NCBI RefSeq assembly: GCF_050749815.1
Contig: NZ_CP192735.1
Coordinates: 930,001 to 994,000, forward strand
Source: Dyella_A sp050749815
GTDB lineage: Bacteria > Pseudomonadota > Gammaproteobacteria > Xanthomonadales > Rhodanobacteraceae
DNA: 64,000 nt
Reading direction: 5' to 3'
The notes beneath the pieces were generated by a model. The model had not been told where the DNA came from. It searched no databases and saw only the letters and a program-made list of their open reading frames with translations. The translations under genes and the position numbers were made by a program. Shown here piece after piece: positions 17,061-25,847 of the stretch; position 1 is the stretch's first letter, and every line of letters starts with the position of its first letter.

Positions 17061-18109
17061 GGGTGCACCGTGTCGATCAGCACGGCCACCGGCTCGCGGC
17101 GATCCACCGGCACCACGCCGGCATCGCCTTCCAGGTCGCCGGCCTGGCCGATCGCCTGGCCGCTGTGGCTGATGCGCGCACCCACGAAAACGTGGGGCAC
17201 GGAAGAGAGCTTCATGCTCGGCGCCATCGCCATGGCGTCGGTGAGCTCCACCGTGGTGGGCAGATGGGCAGCGTCGAGCCGCGCCACCGCCAGCGGCATC
17301 GGCGGGCCCTGCTCGGCGCGGGCGTAAACGAACAAGGTGTCGCCGGGCTGCAGTTTGCCCTTCAGCGCTGGCGCGAGGCTCACCTTGACGGTGAGCTTGG
17401 GGCCGGTCGGTGCGTCGGCCGCAGCGCTGGTGGCCGGGGCGGGCGCGCTGCCACCGGCGCGGGCGTCGGCCGCGGCGATCTGCTGGGCGACCGCCTTGGC
17501 CACACTGGAGCCGGGCTCGAGCAGCGGCTGCAGGCGTCGCCAGGTGGCGGCGGCATCGGCGTAACGGTCCTGCTGGAAATCGCTGATGCCGAGCAGCCAC
17601 AGCGCGCGCTGGTTGTCCGGCTCCTGCTGCACGGCCCGTTCGAGCAGCTCACGCGAGCGGCCTTCGATGCGGTGATCGGGGCGCGCCATCGAGTCGGCTT
17701 CGGCCCAGCCGACCATGGCGGTGGGGTTGTCCGGGGCGAGGCGCAGCAATTGCTCGTAGGCATCGCGGGCTTCGGCGCTCTGGCCCATCGCCGAGGTGGT
17801 CTGCGCCAGCAGCAACCAGCCCTGCGCGTCGTCCGGTGCATCTTTCAGGTGCGTACGCAGCGCGGCCAGCGCTTGGCCGACATCCATCGCCGGGGCCTGC
17901 TTGGCGATGCCATCCAGCGCGCGCGGCGTGCCCACGGTGAGGTAAAGCCCGGCGGCCGCCAGCGGCAGCACGAAGGCGATGGCCAGCGCGAGCGCGAACA
18001 CGCCGCGTGAACGGCCCTGGTTGCGGCCGTGGCGCATCAGCGGCCACAGCAACAGCACCAGTGTCGCCGCGATCATCGCGGCGGCAATAACGTAGAAAGC
18101 CAGTTTCAC
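17057..18109 (-). CDS. ccmI: CcmI, cytochrome c maturation TPR protein
   Basis: A 350-aa protein holding apocytochrome c for heme ligation. It has two N-terminal membrane helices (VKLAFYVIAAAMIAATLVLL and FALALAIAFVLPLAAAGLYL) and TPR motifs in the periplasm (about 75-210). A C-terminal CycH domain has VKVSLAPALKGKL, DTLFVYARA and MKLSSVPHVFVGARIS. The GTG start overlaps the ccmH stop (GTGA). Longer upstream frames are shadows of ccmH. Confidence 0.93.
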   Translation of the reverse strand: MKLAFYVIAAAMIAATLVLLLWPLMRHGRNQGRSRGVFALALAIAFVLPLAAAGLYLTVGTPRALDGIAKQAPAMDVGQALAALRTHLKDAPDDAQGWLLLAQTTSAMGQSAEARDAYEQLLRLAPDNPTAMVGWAEADSMARPDHRIEGRSRELLERAVQQEPDNQRALWLLGISDFQQDRYADAAATWRRLQPLLEPGSSVAKAVAQQIAAADARAGGSAPAPATSAAADAPTGPKLTVKVSLAPALKGKLQPGDTLFVYARAEQGPPMPLAVARLDAAHLPTTVELTDAMAMAPSMKLSSVPHVFVGARISHSGQAIGQAGDLEGDAGVVPVDRREPVAVLIDTVHP

Positions 18110-18552
18110 CAGTCGTCCCCGTGATCGACGTTTGCCGTCACCGCTGACGACGTGGCGCGCGCGCGTTTGCGGATGGTAACCACCACGACCACCGTGCCGA
18201 TCAGCAGGATCAGCAGCGGTCCGAACCACAGCAGCCACGTCGCGGCGTTCACTGGCGGGTCGTACAGCACGTAGTCCGAGTAGCGGTCCACCAGATATTG
18301 CTTGATCTCGGCGTCGCTCTTGCCCTGTTGCATCAGGGCAAACACCTGGTGGCGCAGGTCGCGCGCGATCGGCGCGTTGGAATCGGCCAGGGTCTCGTTC
18401 TGGCACATCGGGCAGCGCAGCTCGGCGGTGAGGTGCTGGAAGCGCAACTCCTGCGCATGATCCTTGAACGGCAGCGGTTCGATCGCCTGGGCGCCGAGCG
18501 CACCGGCGAACAGGCACAGCAGCAAGGTGGTGAGGACGAGCAGACGCTTCAT
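18106..18552 (-). CDS. ccmH: CcmH, cytochrome c maturation thiol-disulfide protein
   Basis: A 148-aa protein with a signal peptide, the redox motif LRCPMCQN (Cys47, Cys50), the three-helix periplasmic domain (FALMQQGKSDAEIKQYLVDRY, SDYVLYDPPV) and one C-terminal transmembrane helix. It reduces the apocytochrome c disulfide before heme attachment, with CcmG and CcmI. Overlaps both neighbours by 4 nt. Confidence 0.96.
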   Translation of the reverse strand: MKRLLVLTTLLLCLFAGALGAQAIEPLPFKDHAQELRFQHLTAELRCPMCQNETLADSNAPIARDLRHQVFALMQQGKSDAEIKQYLVDRYSDYVLYDPPVNAATWLLWFGPLLILLIGTVVVVVTIRKRARATSSAVTANVDHGDDW

Positions 18553-19091
18553 GGAGCTTCCTTCTTCAACGCGGCGATGGCCGGCTTGAGTTCCTTCTCG
18601 ATCACCTCGGGCGTGAAAGGCCCGATGCGCTTGTAGCGGATCACGCCCTTGGCGTCGATCAGGAAGCTTTCCGGCGCGGCGTAGACGCCAAAGTCGATCG
18701 CGGTCTGGCCGGGCAGATCAGCCATCAGCACGGCGTAGGGATTGCCGTGTTTTTCCAGCCAGGCCTTGGCGTCCTGCGGCTGGTCCTTGTAGTTGTAGCC
18801 AACCAGGGTCACGCCCAACGTGGGCGCCTCGGCCTGCAGCAGCGGGTGTTCCACGCCGCACTCGATGCACCAGCTGGCGAACACGTTGAGCAGGTAGGGC
18901 TTGCCCAGCAGGTCGGCCTTGGTGACGTTGCGCGACGGGTCGTACAGCTCGGGCAGGGCAAAGTCTGGCGCCGGCTTGTTGATCAGCGGCGAGGGAATGG
19001 CGGTCTGGTCGTGGCTGGAGTTCCACCAGATGCCGAAGCCGAACAGGCCGCACAGCGCCAGGAACGCGAAGAAGGGAAGCAGCCGGCTCAT
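18549..19091 (-). CDS. ccmG: CcmG/DsbE, periplasmic thioredoxin of cytochrome c maturation
   Basis: A 180-aa membrane-anchored thioredoxin-like protein (TM about 7-24). The active site is NVFASWCIECGVEHPLL (Cys75, Cys78), followed by VGYNYKDQPQDAKAW and the cis-Pro segment GVYAAPESFLID. It passes reductant to CcmH or apocytochrome c. The inter-cysteine dipeptide is Ile-Glu rather than the commoner Val-Pro/Pro-Thr. Overlaps ccmF and ccmH by ATGA. Confidence 0.95.
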   Translation of the reverse strand: MSRLLPFFAFLALCGLFGFGIWWNSSHDQTAIPSPLINKPAPDFALPELYDPSRNVTKADLLGKPYLLNVFASWCIECGVEHPLLQAEAPTLGVTLVGYNYKDQPQDAKAWLEKHGNPYAVLMADLPGQTAIDFGVYAAPESFLIDAKGVIRYKRIGPFTPEVIEKELKPAIAALKKEAP

Positions 19092-21091
19092 GCGTGGGAC
19101 TCGCGCGCCGCAGTAAGCGATGCCGTGGCCGGCGTCGTCGCCGCCACGGCTTCTTCGCCGGCCTCGGCCTTGCGCTTCACGCGGAAGCGCCGGTCCGCCG
19201 CAGCGACGAAGCCGCCGAGCATCATGAACAGGCCGCCGGCCCACAGCCAGCGGATGAACGGCTTGTAGTAGATGCGCATGGCCCAGGCGCCGCCGAGATC
19301 GTTCGCATCCATCGGCTCACCCAGCGCCACGTAGAGATCGCGGGTGAAGCCCGGATCGATTGCCGACTCGGTCTGCACCTGCTCGCGGGTGTAGGTGCGC
19401 TTCTGCGGGTGCATCACAGCGATCACCGAGCCGTCGCGCAGCACGCTGACGCTGCCCTGGTTGCCGCGCCAGTTCGGGCCGGAAGTCTGCTTCACGCCGT
19501 CGAAGCGGAAGCCGTAGCTGCCGATGGTCTGGGTGTCACCCGGCGCCATGCGCACGTCGCGGGTGACGCTGAGCGATTCGGACAGCAGCACGCCGATCAG
19601 GAACACGCCCAGCCCGAAATGGGCCAGCAGCATGCCCGCCATCTCGGCCGGATAGCGCCGCCCGCGTGGCATCTCGCGATAGCGCTTGTAGACATAGAGC
19701 AGCGTGCCGACTGCGCACCAGACAGCGGCCGCCACGCCAGCGATGGCCTTGACCTGTTCGTGTACGAAGAAGGCCGCCACGATGGCGCAGGCCACGGCGG
19801 CCACGCCGGCGCGCAGGGCGATGGCCTTGAGCAGGCCGCTGTCGCCGCGGCCCCAGCGCAGGAACGGGCCGAACGGCAGCAGCAGCACCACCGGCGCCAT
19901 CAGCAATGGGAACAGGAAGCCGAAGTAGGGCGGGCCTACCGAGATCCGGCCCAGGTTGAACGCATCGCCGATCAGCGGGAACAGCGTGCCCAGCAGCACC
20001 ATCGCCGCGGCCACGGTAAACATCAGGTTGCCGACCAGGATGGCCGATTCACGCGACACCACCGCGAAGGACTTGCCGCCGGCGACCTTCGGCGCGCGCA
20101 GTGCGTACAGCAGCAGCGATCCGCCGACGACCACTACCAGGAACGCCAGGATGAACAGGCCGCGACGCGGGTCGGAGGCAAATGCATGCACCGAGGTCAG
20201 CACGCCCGAGCGCACCAGGAAGGTGCCCAGCAGCGACAGCGAGAAGGCGAAGATCGACAACAGGATGGTCCACGCGCGCAGCGAGCCACGCTTCTCGGTG
20301 ACCGCCTGCGCGTGGATCAGCGCTGTGCCGACCAGCCAAGGCATGAAGCTGGCGTTCTCCACCGGATCCCAGAACCACCAGCCGCCCCAGCCGAGCTCCG
20401 CGTAGGCCCACCAGCTGCCCGCCACGATGCCGGCGGTGAGGAAGGCCCAGGCCACGTTGGTCCACGAGCGCGCCCAGCGCACCCAGGCCTGTTCCATCTC
20501 GCCGCCGAGCAGCGCCGCGATGGAGAACGCGAACGCCACCGAAAAACCGACGTAACCCATGTAGATCACGGGCGGGTGGAAGGTCATGCCCGGGTCCTGC
20601 AGCACCGGGTTGAGATCGCCGCCGTCGGCCGGCATCGGCAACAGTCGCGCGAACGGATTGGAGGTGAACAGGATGAAGGTGAGGAACCCCACCGCGACCA
20701 GCCCGAGCACCGACAGCACGCGCGCCACGAACACCTCGGGCAGGTTGCGGCTCAGCGCGGCGACCGCCAGCGTCCACACGTTGAGGATCAGCACCCACAG
20801 CAGCATCGAGCCCTCGTGCGCGCCCCACACGGCGGCGATGCGGTAGTACCAGGGCAATGCGAGGTTGGAGTTGTCCGCCACGTAGGCGACGGAAAAGTCG
20901 AAGCGCAGGAACGCCCACACCAGCAGGGCGAACGCCACGATCACGAAGGCCGCCTGACCCGCTGCGGCGGGTCGGGCGATCGCCACCAGGGCGCGGTTAC
21001 CGCGCCAGGCGCCGATCAGCGGCAGCACGCTTTGCGCCAGTGCCAGCAGCAGGGCGAGGACGAGGGCGAGCTGGCCGAGTTCAGGAGTCAT
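19088..21091 (-). CDS. ccmF: CcmF, heme lyase of cytochrome c maturation
   Basis: A 667-aa polytopic inner membrane protein with the expected 14-15 helices. It carries the Trp-rich WWD signature GWGGWWFWDPVENASFMPW (about 227-245), conserved His residues (WGAHEGSMLLW, GTALIHAQAV) and a C-terminal CcmF-specific domain. It takes heme from holo-CcmE and ligates it to apocytochrome c together with CcmH/CcmI. Length is as usual for the family. Plus-strand ORFs of up to 771 codons opposite it are antisense shadows. Confidence 0.97.
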   Translation of the reverse strand: MTPELGQLALVLALLLALAQSVLPLIGAWRGNRALVAIARPAAAGQAAFVIVAFALLVWAFLRFDFSVAYVADNSNLALPWYYRIAAVWGAHEGSMLLWVLILNVWTLAVAALSRNLPEVFVARVLSVLGLVAVGFLTFILFTSNPFARLLPMPADGGDLNPVLQDPGMTFHPPVIYMGYVGFSVAFAFSIAALLGGEMEQAWVRWARSWTNVAWAFLTAGIVAGSWWAYAELGWGGWWFWDPVENASFMPWLVGTALIHAQAVTEKRGSLRAWTILLSIFAFSLSLLGTFLVRSGVLTSVHAFASDPRRGLFILAFLVVVVGGSLLLYALRAPKVAGGKSFAVVSRESAILVGNLMFTVAAAMVLLGTLFPLIGDAFNLGRISVGPPYFGFLFPLLMAPVVLLLPFGPFLRWGRGDSGLLKAIALRAGVAAVACAIVAAFFVHEQVKAIAGVAAAVWCAVGTLLYVYKRYREMPRGRRYPAEMAGMLLAHFGLGVFLIGVLLSESLSVTRDVRMAPGDTQTIGSYGFRFDGVKQTSGPNWRGNQGSVSVLRDGSVIAVMHPQKRTYTREQVQTESAIDPGFTRDLYVALGEPMDANDLGGAWAMRIYYKPFIRWLWAGGLFMMLGGFVAAADRRFRVKRKAEAGEEAVAATTPATASLTAARESHA

Positions 21092-21167
21092 GGCAGATAC
21101 CGTGATGGGACACGCAGGGCTGCAGTGGACGCAGCGGAAACCTCAATGGATCGGGGGCATGCGCAGT

Positions 21168-21635
21168 TCAGCGCGCTGCACCCGCGGCCTCGTTCTCGGC
21201 CATCTTCTTGCCCTCGTGCGCCTTGGCCATGGCGTCCTTCAATTCCTTGGGCATATAGGTCTCGTCATGCTTGGCGAGCACTTCCGTGGCCACGAAGTGG
21301 GCGTTCTCCATGTGGCCGGTGGCAATCACCGACTGGTTGTCGCGGAACAGGTCCGGAAGGATGCCGGTGTACTCCACCGGCATCGCGCCGTCGGCATCGA
21401 TCACGGTGAAGGTCACCTTCAGTGAATCGCTGGAGCGCTGGATCGAGCCCTGCTTGACCATGCCGCCGAGGCGGAAGGTCTTGTAGCCCTTCGCCTGGCC
21501 GGACTGCACCTGGCTGGGGGTGAGCAGATAGTTCATGTTCTGCTGCAGCGCGAACACGGTCAGGCCGCCGGCGATGGCGGCAGCCACCAGCACCATGACC
21601 ACGATGATCAGCCGACGTTTGCGGGTGGGGTTCAT
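21168..21635 (-). CDS. ccmE: CcmE, periplasmic heme chaperone
   Basis: A 155-aa protein with an N-terminal anchor (about 9-30) and an OB-fold beta-barrel. The covalent heme-binding His is His123 in VLAKHDETYMP, with the axial Tyr127. The N-terminal RKRRL before the helix is typical. A longer upstream frame overlaps ccmD and is rejected. It receives heme through CcmC and delivers it to CcmF. Confidence 0.96.
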   Translation of the reverse strand: MNPTRKRRLIIVVMVLVAAAIAGGLTVFALQQNMNYLLTPSQVQSGQAKGYKTFRLGGMVKQGSIQRSSDSLKVTFTVIDADGAMPVEYTGILPDLFRDNQSVIATGHMENAHFVATEVLAKHDETYMPKELKDAMAKAHEGKKMAENEAAGAAR

Positions 21636-21654
21636 GCGGACTTCCGGTTCGATA

Positions 21655-21843
21655 TCAGGCGTCGGGGGACGCGTCGCGGGACTGGCGGGCGGCCTGCCGC
21701 GCCAGTCGCGTGCGCAGCTCGCGCAGCACGCGCCGACGGCGCAGCACGGGTGCCAGTGCATCGGCCAGCAGCACCAGGAGAAACACGGCGTAGGACGGCC
21801 AGACGTAGGCCGCGTAGCCGCCCATGGCGAAGAAGGTGCTCAT
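21655..21843 (-). CDS. ccmD: CcmD, small heme exporter protein
   Basis: A 62-aa membrane protein with one helix (AYVWPSYAVFLLVLLADALAP) and a basic tail (RRRRVLRELRTRLARQ), the standard CcmD arrangement. It helps release holo-CcmE from CcmABC. The start ATG overlaps the ccmC stop by 4 nt. Confidence 0.93.
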   Translation of the reverse strand: MSTFFAMGGYAAYVWPSYAVFLLVLLADALAPVLRRRRVLRELRTRLARQAARQSRDASPDA

Positions 21844-22598
21844 CGCTCGCCCTCGCGCATGGCGATCTGGCGCACCCACTCCTTGCCGCTCTCCAGCGCC
21901 AGCAGGTCGGCGCGCACGCGGTCGAACAGGCTGGCCAGGTAGTAGCACTTGGTGGCGACCATCATGGTCAGCAGTGGCCAGATCATCGAGCCGCTCATGG
22001 TGCTCGGCCCGAGCAGGCGCACGGTGGAACCTTGGTGCAGGGTGTTCCACCAGTTCACCGAGAAATGCACGATCGGCACGTTGATGATGCCGATCAGCGC
22101 CAGGAACGCCGCCGCGCGTGCGCCCTGCCGGCGATCCTCGAACGCGTGGTACAGGCCCATCACGCCCAGGTACAGGAACAGCAGCACCAGCTCGGAGGTG
22201 AGCCGGGCGTCCCAGGTCCACCAGGTGCCCCACATGCGGATGCCCCACAGCGAGCCGGTGACCAGGGTGATCAGGGTGAACGCCGCGCCGATCGGCGCCG
22301 ATTCCATCGCCACCACCTCGGCCAGCTTGATCCGCCAGACCAGCGCGATGAACGCCGAGACGGCCATCACCGCGTAGATGAACAGGGCCATCCACGCGCT
22401 GGGCACGTGCACGAAGATGATGCGGTAGTCGTCGCCCTGCTGGTAATCCGGCGGGGCCAGCACCAGCCCGCCGTACATCGCCACCGCACCGAGGATCAGC
22501 GCGAGCGCGAGCATCCACGGGCGCAGGGCGCCGGCAAAGCGGTAGAAGGTCGGCGGCGAGCCGAGCTTGTGCAACCAGAGAGGAATCCAGCTGGACAT
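21840..22598 (-). CDS. ccmC: CcmC, heme delivery protein
   Basis: A 252-aa protein with six membrane helices and the WWD motif GTWWTWDARLTSEL, flanked by conserved His residues (VHVPSAW and VHFSVNWWNTLHQG). It loads heme onto CcmE. The start MSSWIPLWLHKLGSPP matches the family; an earlier start would extend into ccmB. Only 4 nt separate it from ccmB. Confidence 0.96.
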   Translation of the reverse strand: MSSWIPLWLHKLGSPPTFYRFAGALRPWMLALALILGAVAMYGGLVLAPPDYQQGDDYRIIFVHVPSAWMALFIYAVMAVSAFIALVWRIKLAEVVAMESAPIGAAFTLITLVTGSLWGIRMWGTWWTWDARLTSELVLLFLYLGVMGLYHAFEDRRQGARAAAFLALIGIINVPIVHFSVNWWNTLHQGSTVRLLGPSTMSGSMIWPLLTMMVATKCYYLASLFDRVRADLLALESGKEWVRQIAMREGER

Positions 22599-22602
22599 AG
22601 GT

Positions 22603-23289
22603 TCACGCGTCCAAGGCAATGCGGAGGGCGGCGGCGCAGGCCAGCGGTGCCAGCACCAGGGCCAGCGCCAGTGCGGCGCCGAGCCATGCGATCGGGGCAA
22701 TCCATGGCAGGCCTTGCTGCACCGCGGAGAGCGCGCCGGCGGCGAAGATCACCACGGGCACACACAGCGGCAGCAACATCAGGGCGAGCAGCATACCAGA
22801 GCGCCGGGTGCCGGCCGTCAGCGCCACCAGCACCGCGCCGAGCAGGCTGAGCATCGGCGTGGCCAACGCCAGTGCCAGCAGCAGGATCGGCATCACGGCC
22901 GCCGGCAACTGCAGCATGCTGGCCAGCATCGGCGCGATCACGATCAGCGGCAGCGCGGTGGTGAGCCAGTGCGCGAGGATCTTCATGCCGAGCATCAGCG
23001 CGAGAGGTTGCGGCGCCAGCACCAGCTGTTCCAGCGAGCCGTCCTCGATGTCGCTGCGGAACATGCCGTCCAGCGCCAGCAGCATGGCCAGCAGCACGGT
23101 GACCAGCACCACGCCGCCAGCAATTCGCTGCAGCAAGGCGTTCTCCGGACCGAGCGCGAACGGAAACAGCGTGGTGACGATCAGTGCGTACAGCACCGGC
23201 ATGGCGATGTCGCCGCGGCGGCGCCAAGCCAGCGTGAGGTCGCGCCGCAATACCGCGGCGCAGGCGCGCGAGAGCGGAGCACGGTTCAT
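22603..23289 (-). CDS. ccmB: CcmB, heme exporter permease subunit
   Basis: A 228-aa integral membrane protein with about six helices and the CcmB marks RRDLTLAWRRRGDIAMPVLY, FRSDIEDGSLEQLVLAP and KILAHWLTTALPL. With CcmA it forms the ABC part of the CcmABCD complex that releases heme-loaded CcmE. Its ATG overlaps the ccmA stop. Confidence 0.96.
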   Translation of the reverse strand: MNRAPLSRACAAVLRRDLTLAWRRRGDIAMPVLYALIVTTLFPFALGPENALLQRIAGGVVLVTVLLAMLLALDGMFRSDIEDGSLEQLVLAPQPLALMLGMKILAHWLTTALPLIVIAPMLASMLQLPAAVMPILLLALALATPMLSLLGAVLVALTAGTRRSGMLLALMLLPLCVPVVIFAAGALSAVQQGLPWIAPIAWLGAALALALVLAPLACAAALRIALDA

Positions 23290-23915
23290 GCGTGCATCCG
23301 GATGCGCTGCGGCTCGCCGCCGTGGAAGCTCACCGCGCCGTGGCTGGTGACCAGCGCCGCACCGCCACCGGCGATATGCGTTTCCAGCAGCCGGTTGACC
23401 AGTGCGATGCCGTGGCGATCGAGGTTGGCGTACGGCTCGTCGAGCAGCCACAGCGTCGCCGGCACCAGCAGCAGCCGTGCCAGCGCGGCGCGCTTGCGCT
23501 GACCGGCGGAGAGCTGGCGTACTGGTTCGTCTTCGTAGCCGAGCAGGCCCACCTCGCGCAGTGCGGTAGCTGGCGTCATGCCGTCGCGGCAACCGTGCAG
23601 GCCGGCGGCGATGCGCAGGTTCTCGCGTGGGCTGAGGTCGGCCTTGAGGCCGAGTTGGTGGCCGAGAAATACGATCTCGCCCTGGCAGGCGTCGCGCTCC
23701 AGTGGTGCACCACGCCAATGCAGCTCGCCCTCGTCGACGTGCAGCAGGCCGGCCAGCACGCGCATCAAGGTGGTCTTGCCGCTGCCGTTGTCGCCCTCCA
23801 CCAGCGCCAGCTCGCCCGCATGCAGCTGGAAGTGCAGCGGCCCGAACACGGGTTCGTCCTGGCGCAGGAAGCGCAAGGCCCGCGCTTCGAGCAGGGGGAG
23901 GTGGGCGGCGGTCAT
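23286..23915 (-). CDS. ccmA: CcmA, heme exporter ATP-binding subunit
   Basis: A 209-aa ABC ATPase: Walker A GDNGSGKTTLM, signature LSAGQRKRAALAR, Walker B LWLLDEPYANLD, switch His in VTSHG. The short length and neighbours identify CcmA. It is the first ccm gene; 61 nt separate it from the DUF3293 gene upstream, so it may be read through from there. Confidence 0.96.
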   Translation of the reverse strand: MTAAHLPLLEARALRFLRQDEPVFGPLHFQLHAGELALVEGDNGSGKTTLMRVLAGLLHVDEGELHWRGAPLERDACQGEIVFLGHQLGLKADLSPRENLRIAAGLHGCRDGMTPATALREVGLLGYEDEPVRQLSAGQRKRAALARLLLVPATLWLLDEPYANLDRHGIALVNRLLETHIAGGGAALVTSHGAVSFHGGEPQRIRMHA

Positions 23916-23976
23916 CCGCACAATTGTCCGCAATGGTTGGCGGCCTTGTCCATGCGGCGACCTGTCGCCGCGCGCA

Positions 23977-24396
23977 TCACGGCGCGGCCTTCGTCCAATG
24001 CAGCTGTGGCGGCGCGTCGCCCGCTCCGGCGACGAAAGCGAGCTGCCCGTAACGGGAACACAGCACGCGCGCCGCGTCCGCATCCAGGCCGATCGCCAGC
24101 AGGCTCGGCTCACGCCAGCCGTCGGCCCCAACGCCGGCGGCAGCGCGGATCGCGAGGACGTCAGGACTGGCGCGCAACTCGGCCAGAAGGGCCCGCTGCG
24201 CGCTGCGATTCCGGGCCCGTGGTACCGGCTGGGACTGCGGGTTCCACGCGGTGATCACCGCCCACGGCATGCCGTGGGTCAGCGCCAGCAGGGCGCCGGG
24301 CGGCGGCGCACCGATGCGCAGGCGGGCTACGCCGCCCTGCGGCAAGCGCACCCGGTAGTCGGTGGCCAGATAGGCCGCGCGCAGGCGCTCATCCAC
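23977..24396 (-). CDS. DUF3293 domain protein
   Basis: A 139-aa soluble protein starting at a GTG that overlaps the kmo stop by 8 nt. It contains the AWNPQSQ motif followed by N-R-S and a C-terminal WREPSLLAIGLD...YGQLAFV pattern, the usual features of DUF3293. The function is unknown. Tight coupling to kmo is noted but gives no mechanism. Confidence 0.8.
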   Translation of the reverse strand: MDERLRAAYLATDYRVRLPQGGVARLRIGAPPPGALLALTHGMPWAVITAWNPQSQPVPRARNRSAQRALLAELRASPDVLAIRAAAGVGADGWREPSLLAIGLDADAARVLCSRYGQLAFVAGAGDAPPQLHWTKAAP

Positions 24397-25777
24397 GTTC
24401 GATCGCAGGCAAGGGCGGCAGGCTGATGCGCAGCTGGCCCAGGGCTTCTTCCATCGGCACCGCCGCCGCGCTGCCGTGCGCGGCCAGCAGCCGGTCGAGC
24501 AGGGCATCCTGCGCCGTGCCCCGTTCATAGGCATAGGCGTAGGGCAGGCTGGTGAACGTGACCATGCGGTAGCGCACCATGAAATGCGCCGGTGCCGCCT
24601 CCGCCAGGCGAGCGCCGAGCTCGCGCTTGTCCAGGTAACGCGGGTCGGTCACTGAGTCGCGCATCTCGATGTAGTTTTCCAGTGCCATCGCGGCGATCGC
24701 GTCGGCATTGGGCTTGCGTCGCTGCTGGAAGGTCTCGAACACGTCGCCGCTGCGATCGGATGCCAGCAAGGCGGCGAGCTCGACGGCGTCTTCCAGGCCG
24801 CAATTCATCCCCTGGCCGTGGAACGGCACGATGGCGTGGGCGGCATCCCCCAGCAGTACCGCACGCTCGCCCAGGTGCCAGCGGTCCAGGTACAGCGTGT
24901 AGAGATTGGGGGCCGGGTGCGCTGCAAAGTCGTGCGCAAAGCGCGGCATCAACGGCAGCAGATCGGGAAACTCGGTGCGGAAAAAGCGTTCGGCGCTGTC
25001 GGCATCGGGCAGGGTAGCGAAGCTCGGATGCGGCCCCACGCCGGGCAGGAACAGCGTCACGGTGAAGCTGCCTTCCGGATTGGGCAGCGCGATGCACATG
25101 TGGCCGCCGCGCGGCCAGATATGGAGCGCGTGCGGTTCGAGCGCGAAATGCCCGTGCGTGCTGGCCGGAGCGCCGCTCAGTGCTTCCACCGGCGGAATCT
25201 CCAGCTCCTTGTAGGCATGGCCCAGAGCTTCCACGCGCTCGCCCAGCGGCTGGCGCCGGTTCATCGCCGCGCGCACTGCCGAGCCCGCACCGTCGGCGCC
25301 GATCAGGCGGTCAAAAGCGTGTTCGCGCATCGCCCCGCTGGCGTCGACCAGGTACAGCCGCTGGCGGTCGAAGTCGACGTCGCGAATGACGTGGCCGAAG
25401 TGGAAGCGCACGCCCGACACCTCGGCGGCATCCAGTATGAGCATGTTCAGGGCGCCGCGAGACACCGACCAGATCACCTCGCTGTCGTCCACGCCGTAGC
25501 GCTGCAACGAAGGCGTTTGCTGGCCCACATGCACCATGCGACCGCGCATCATCACCGCGCGCGCTAGCACCTGCTCGGCCAGTCCGCCGCTACGTAGCGC
25601 GTGCAGTCCGCGCTCGGCCAGCGCCAGGTTGATCGAGCGACCTTCCTCGTAGCCGGCACGGCGCGGGTCGGGGCGCTTTTCGAACACCTCGACGTCGAAG
25701 CCCGCGCGGGCGAGCAGGTGCGCAAGCAGCGCGCCGACCAGGCCGCCGCCGGCGAGAGTAAGTGTGGGGGAGGCCAA
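24389..25777 (-). CDS. kmo: Kynurenine 3-monooxygenase
   Basis: A 462-aa FAD-dependent hydroxylase converting L-kynurenine to 3-hydroxykynurenine. The FAD site is LAGGGLVGALLAHLLAR, then EKRPDPRR, EGRSINLALAERG (a Kmo hallmark), the DG motif LIGADGAGSAVR, and the second FAD motif LLGDAAHAIVPFHGQGMNCGLED. The C-terminal helix region is present. In Xanthomonadales the kynurenine route from tryptophan supplies quinolinate for NAD; other pathway genes are not in this window. Confidence 0.95.
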   Translation of the reverse strand: MASPTLTLAGGGLVGALLAHLLARAGFDVEVFEKRPDPRRAGYEEGRSINLALAERGLHALRSGGLAEQVLARAVMMRGRMVHVGQQTPSLQRYGVDDSEVIWSVSRGALNMLILDAAEVSGVRFHFGHVIRDVDFDRQRLYLVDASGAMREHAFDRLIGADGAGSAVRAAMNRRQPLGERVEALGHAYKELEIPPVEALSGAPASTHGHFALEPHALHIWPRGGHMCIALPNPEGSFTVTLFLPGVGPHPSFATLPDADSAERFFRTEFPDLLPLMPRFAHDFAAHPAPNLYTLYLDRWHLGERAVLLGDAAHAIVPFHGQGMNCGLEDAVELAALLASDRSGDVFETFQQRRKPNADAIAAMALENYIEMRDSVTDPRYLDKRELGARLAEAAPAHFMVRYRMVTFTSLPYAYAYERGTAQDALLDRLLAAHGSAAAVPMEEALGQLRISLPPLPAIERG

Positions 25778-25847
25778 GGGTGGGTCCGTCGCGTAGGGTG
25801 GCCACTGTCGATCAGGTCGGCGGCCTCTGCAAGCCGCCGCCGGGTCG

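Noticed and set aside
19094..21409. A 771-codon open frame on the plus strand opposite ccmF, and similar long frames opposite the permeases (60910-63060) and aldehyde dehydrogenase (5021-5989)
   Set aside because: High-GC codon bias leaves antisense frames open. The products are His/Arg/Gln-rich with no domains, and the minus-strand genes are unambiguous.
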